Source: Paenibacillus mellifer (GTDB lineage Bacteria; Bacillota; Bacilli; Paenibacillales; Paenibacillaceae). Taken from it: DNA of 64,000 nt. Every line of letters starts with the position of its first letter. Position 1 is the first letter of the stretch. A program made the position numbers and the translations under genes. The notes under the pieces were generated by a model. The model worked only from the letters and a program-made list of their open reading frames with translations. It did no database searches and was not told the origin of the DNA. The stretch is taken from positions 1 through 64,000 of the forward strand of contig NZ_JALPRK010000017.1 of NCBI RefSeq assembly GCF_023195895.1, in the 5' to 3' direction. This document shows, in pieces, positions 62,299 through 64,000 of this stretch.

Positions 62299-62459
62299 GA
62301 GATGTTATTTTTAATCTCGTTGAAAAGAATATAGGAACCAGGATTCACTCAGGACATGGAGATGTTGCGAGAGATTTTTCCCTCGGGAAGTGAATGACGT
62401 AGGTCCTAGCGGATGAAATTTTTTCAAACATTTTGTTCCTAGGAAGGGGGATCCGGAGG
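62299..62459 (+). ncRNA. Candidate structured leader RNA of speD
   Basis: Pairings seen: GAGAT (62299-62303) with ATCTC (62314-62318); TAGGAAC (62332-62338) with GTTCCTA (62435-62441), which ends at the ribosome site; ATTCACT (62343-62349) with AGTGAAT (62389-62395). GGTCCTA (62402-62408) could compete with GTTCCTA for the same partner, so two exclusive folds are possible. No known riboswitch class recognised. Confidence 0.45.
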
Positions 62460-62858
62460 ATGGAATATTCAACTTTCGGAAGACACGTTGCCGTTGATGC
62501 TTGGGGAGTCGACTTTGAGGTGCTGAACAACGCAGGGTTGTTGGAAGCTCATTTGGTGGAAGCGGCGGAAGCTTGCGGAGCCACCGTGTTGTCCATCCAA
62601 TCCAGACAGTTCGAGCCGCAGGGTACCACTGTTCTTGTGATGTTGTCGGAAAGCCATCTCTCGATTCACACGTATCCTGAGAGAGGGTTTGCTGCCATTG
62701 ATTGCTACACCTGCGGGGAATGGGTTGATCCGCAGCTGGCGATTGATTACCTGATGTCCGTTTTGAATCCGGATAAAACCTACGCAAAGAAGCTGATTCG
62801 CGGAATGGGCGAACTGGAAATCGCCGAACCGGGCTCGAATCAGGCTGAATTCGTATAA
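62460..62858 (+). CDS. speD: S-adenosylmethionine decarboxylase proenzyme
   Basis: 132 residues from ATG 62460, 9 bp after GGAAGGGGG; the frame opens at 62433. The proenzyme cleaves itself before Ser65 in LSESHLSIHTYPE to make the pyruvoyl group; His70 and Cys85 (YTCGEW) are the processing and proton-donor residues. It makes decarboxylated AdoMet for spermidine synthesis. speE is not adjacent. The long leader before it looks structured and may respond to polyamines or AdoMet; that is inference. Confidence 0.95.
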   Translation: MEYSTFGRHVAVDAWGVDFEVLNNAGLLEAHLVEAAEACGATVLSIQSRQFEPQGTTVLVMLSESHLSIHTYPERGFAAIDCYTCGEWVDPQLAIDYLMSVLNPDKTYAKKLIRGMGELEIAEPGSNQAEFV

Positions 62859-62894
62859 CCCTTAATAGATAATCGGAAATTTGGATAAAATAGG

Positions 62895-62925
62895 ATAACC
62901 ATGGAGCTTCCATGGTTATTTGTTT
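62895..62925 (+). terminator. Terminator after speD
   Basis: ATAACCATGGA pairs with TCCATGGTTAT around AGC-type loop, followed by TTGTTTT. Confidence 0.8.
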
Positions 62926-62994
62926 TGACGGTATGAAATTCATAAATAATTCATAAAAAACTCATAGAAATCGCCGGGGAGTTTGGGGCTACTG

Positions 62995-63003
62995 TGATAT
63001 AAT
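62995..63003 (+). promoter_or_regulatory. Extended -10 promoter of hemA
   Basis: TGATATAAT is a perfect extended -10 element 61 bp before hemA; no -35 is recognisable at 17 bp, as is usual for this promoter type. Confidence 0.55.
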
Positions 63004-63063
63004 TAACATAGTTTGTTTTCAGTAAATGCTAACGACATCTATTTCAAGGCAGGTGAACTTGCA

Positions 63064-64000
63064 ATGCACATCGTCGTAGTTGGGTTAAACTATCGGACGG
63101 CGCCTGTGGAAGTCAGGGAACGCTTTTCTTTTGCGGACAAGGATATGCCGCAAGCGCTGCAGGAGCTCTTACGCACCAAGAGTGTATTGGAAGGCGTGAT
63201 TATCGCCACCTGCAATCGTACAGAAATCTACGTTGTAGTCGATCGTCTGCACATGTGCGGGGCGTTTATTCGCAGTTTCATGGAACGCTGGTTCGGCGTT
63301 CCTCGCGAAGAATTTACCCGCCATTTATATATGTATGAAGATGAACAAGCGATTCGCCATTTATTCCGTGTCGCTTGTGGTTTGGATTCGATGGTGCTGG
63401 GGGAAACGCAAATCCTCGGCCAGGTCAAGAATGCGTTTCTGGTGTCGCAAAGTGAGAAAGGAACCGGAACTTGGTTTAACATGCTGTTTAAACAAGCAGT
63501 AACGCTGGGCAAACGGGCTCATTCCGAGACGGCGATCGGCGAAAGTGCCGTTTCGATCAGCTACGCAGCCGTCGAGTTGGGCAAACGGATATTCGGCAGC
63601 TTTGAGGGGAAACGCGTGTTGATCCTTGGTGCCGGTAAAATGAGCGAGCTGACGGCCAAACATCTGAGCGGTGCCGGTGCAGAAGAGGTGCTGGTGGCCA
63701 ATCGGACTTATGCTCGTGCTCAGGAGCTTGCCGCGAAATGCGAAGGCGTGCCTTGCACGATGCAGGAAGCGATGATGCGACTCGAAGAGGTCGATATTCT
63801 AATCAGCTCAACCGGAGCGGAAGGATATGTCATCACTTCGGCACAGGTTGCCCGGAGTATGAAAGGGCGACAAGATCGCCCGTTGTTTATGATTGATATC
63901 GCCGTACCGCGCGATATTGAGCCGGCCATCGGCGAGCTGGATCAGGTATTCCTGTATGATATCGACGATCTGGAAGGGATCGTGGAGAGCAATATGGAGA
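63064..64000 (+). CDS. hemA: Glutamyl-tRNA reductase (5' part, runs off the window)
   Basis: 312 codons are present with no stop before the window end; the family has about 430-460. ATG 63064 follows AAGGCAGGTGAAC. It reduces glutamyl-tRNA to glutamate-1-semialdehyde, first step of tetrapyrrole synthesis. Seen: GLNYRTAPVEVRE, the catalytic Cys50 in IIATCNRTEIY, VACGLDSMVLGETQILGQVK, the NADPH site VLILGAGKMSELTAKHL and DIAVPRDIEP. It heads the hem operon in Bacillus, so hemX/hemC probably follow outside the window. Confidence 0.96.
   Translation, partial: MHIVVVGLNYRTAPVEVRERFSFADKDMPQALQELLRTKSVLEGVIIATCNRTEIYVVVDRLHMCGAFIRSFMERWFGVPREEFTRHLYMYEDEQAIRHLFRVACGLDSMVLGETQILGQVKNAFLVSQSEKGTGTWFNMLFKQAVTLGKRAHSETAIGESAVSISYAAVELGKRIFGSFEGKRVLILGAGKMSELTAKHLSGAGAEEVLVANRTYARAQELAAKCEGVPCTMQEAMMRLEEVDILISSTGAEGYVITSAQVARSMKGRQDRPLFMIDIAVPRDIEPAIGELDQVFLYDIDDLEGIVESNME

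Overview
The window is a chromosomal segment of a spore-forming Gram-positive bacterium, most likely Paenibacillus or a close relative in the Paenibacillaceae. This rests on gerE, gerM, CgeB-like and YhcN/YlaJ-like sporulation genes, strong AGGAGG-type ribosome sites with frequent TTG/GTG starts, and a housekeeping backbone (marR-gerE ... gerM-rph-rdgB ... tig-clpX-lonB-lonA-engB ... hemA) in the order known from Bacillus subtilis. Base composition looks moderately GC-rich, as is common in Paenibacillus.

Layout. (1) 1-14.7 kb: a surface/spore glycan cluster with three CgeB-type proteins, two family-4 and two family-2 glycosyltransferases, two PseB/FlaA1-type UDP-sugar 4,6-dehydratases, a UDP-GlcNAc 2-epimerase, two further sugar-nucleotide oxidoreductases, a UDP-sugar dehydrogenase, and in the middle a small Ser/Thr-rich protein behind a candidate sigma-K promoter. 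(2) 14.9-16 kb: a YhcN/YlaJ-type spore lipoprotein. (3) 16.1-18.9 kb: nagA-nagB-rpiR amino-sugar operon with a duplicated candidate operator. (4) 19.1-33 kb: marR, glpK, gerE, AraC and SRPBCC proteins, dipeptidase, PrsA-like foldase, methyltransferase, MBL hydrolase, PgpA, gerM-rph-rdgB, asnB. (5) 34-50 kb: an accessory-looking segment bounded by two identical, inverted tRNA-Arg(TCT) genes; it carries tRNA-Gly, a PilZ protein, a stalk-domain/pstS/pstC/pstA operon without pstB, a glutathione peroxidase, a peptide ABC transporter operon, a 2-hydroxyacid dehydrogenase, a frameshifted acetyltransferase and two small enzymes. (6) 50.2-64 kb: ysoA-like, tig, clpP, clpX, ispG, lonB, lonA, engB, an uncharacterised conserved gene, speD and the first part of hemA, which runs off the window.

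How it fits together. The first 16 kb looks like a machine that makes activated amino sugars and assembles them on a late sporulation structure. The 16-18.9 kb operon recycles GlcNAc-6-phosphate. The right-hand block is general protein quality control plus isoprenoid, polyamine and haem synthesis.

Points of most interest: two long-range-paired leader RNAs (before speD and before the peptide transporter), the inverted tRNA-Arg duplication with ~51-52-bp periodic repeats at each copy, matched candidate sigma-K promoters before gerE and the small cluster protein, an Arg/Lys-rich tail on a glycosyltransferase, a G10 tract that breaks an acetyltransferase frame, and rare ATT and CTG start candidates. 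All functional calls come from reading sequence; no database search was run.
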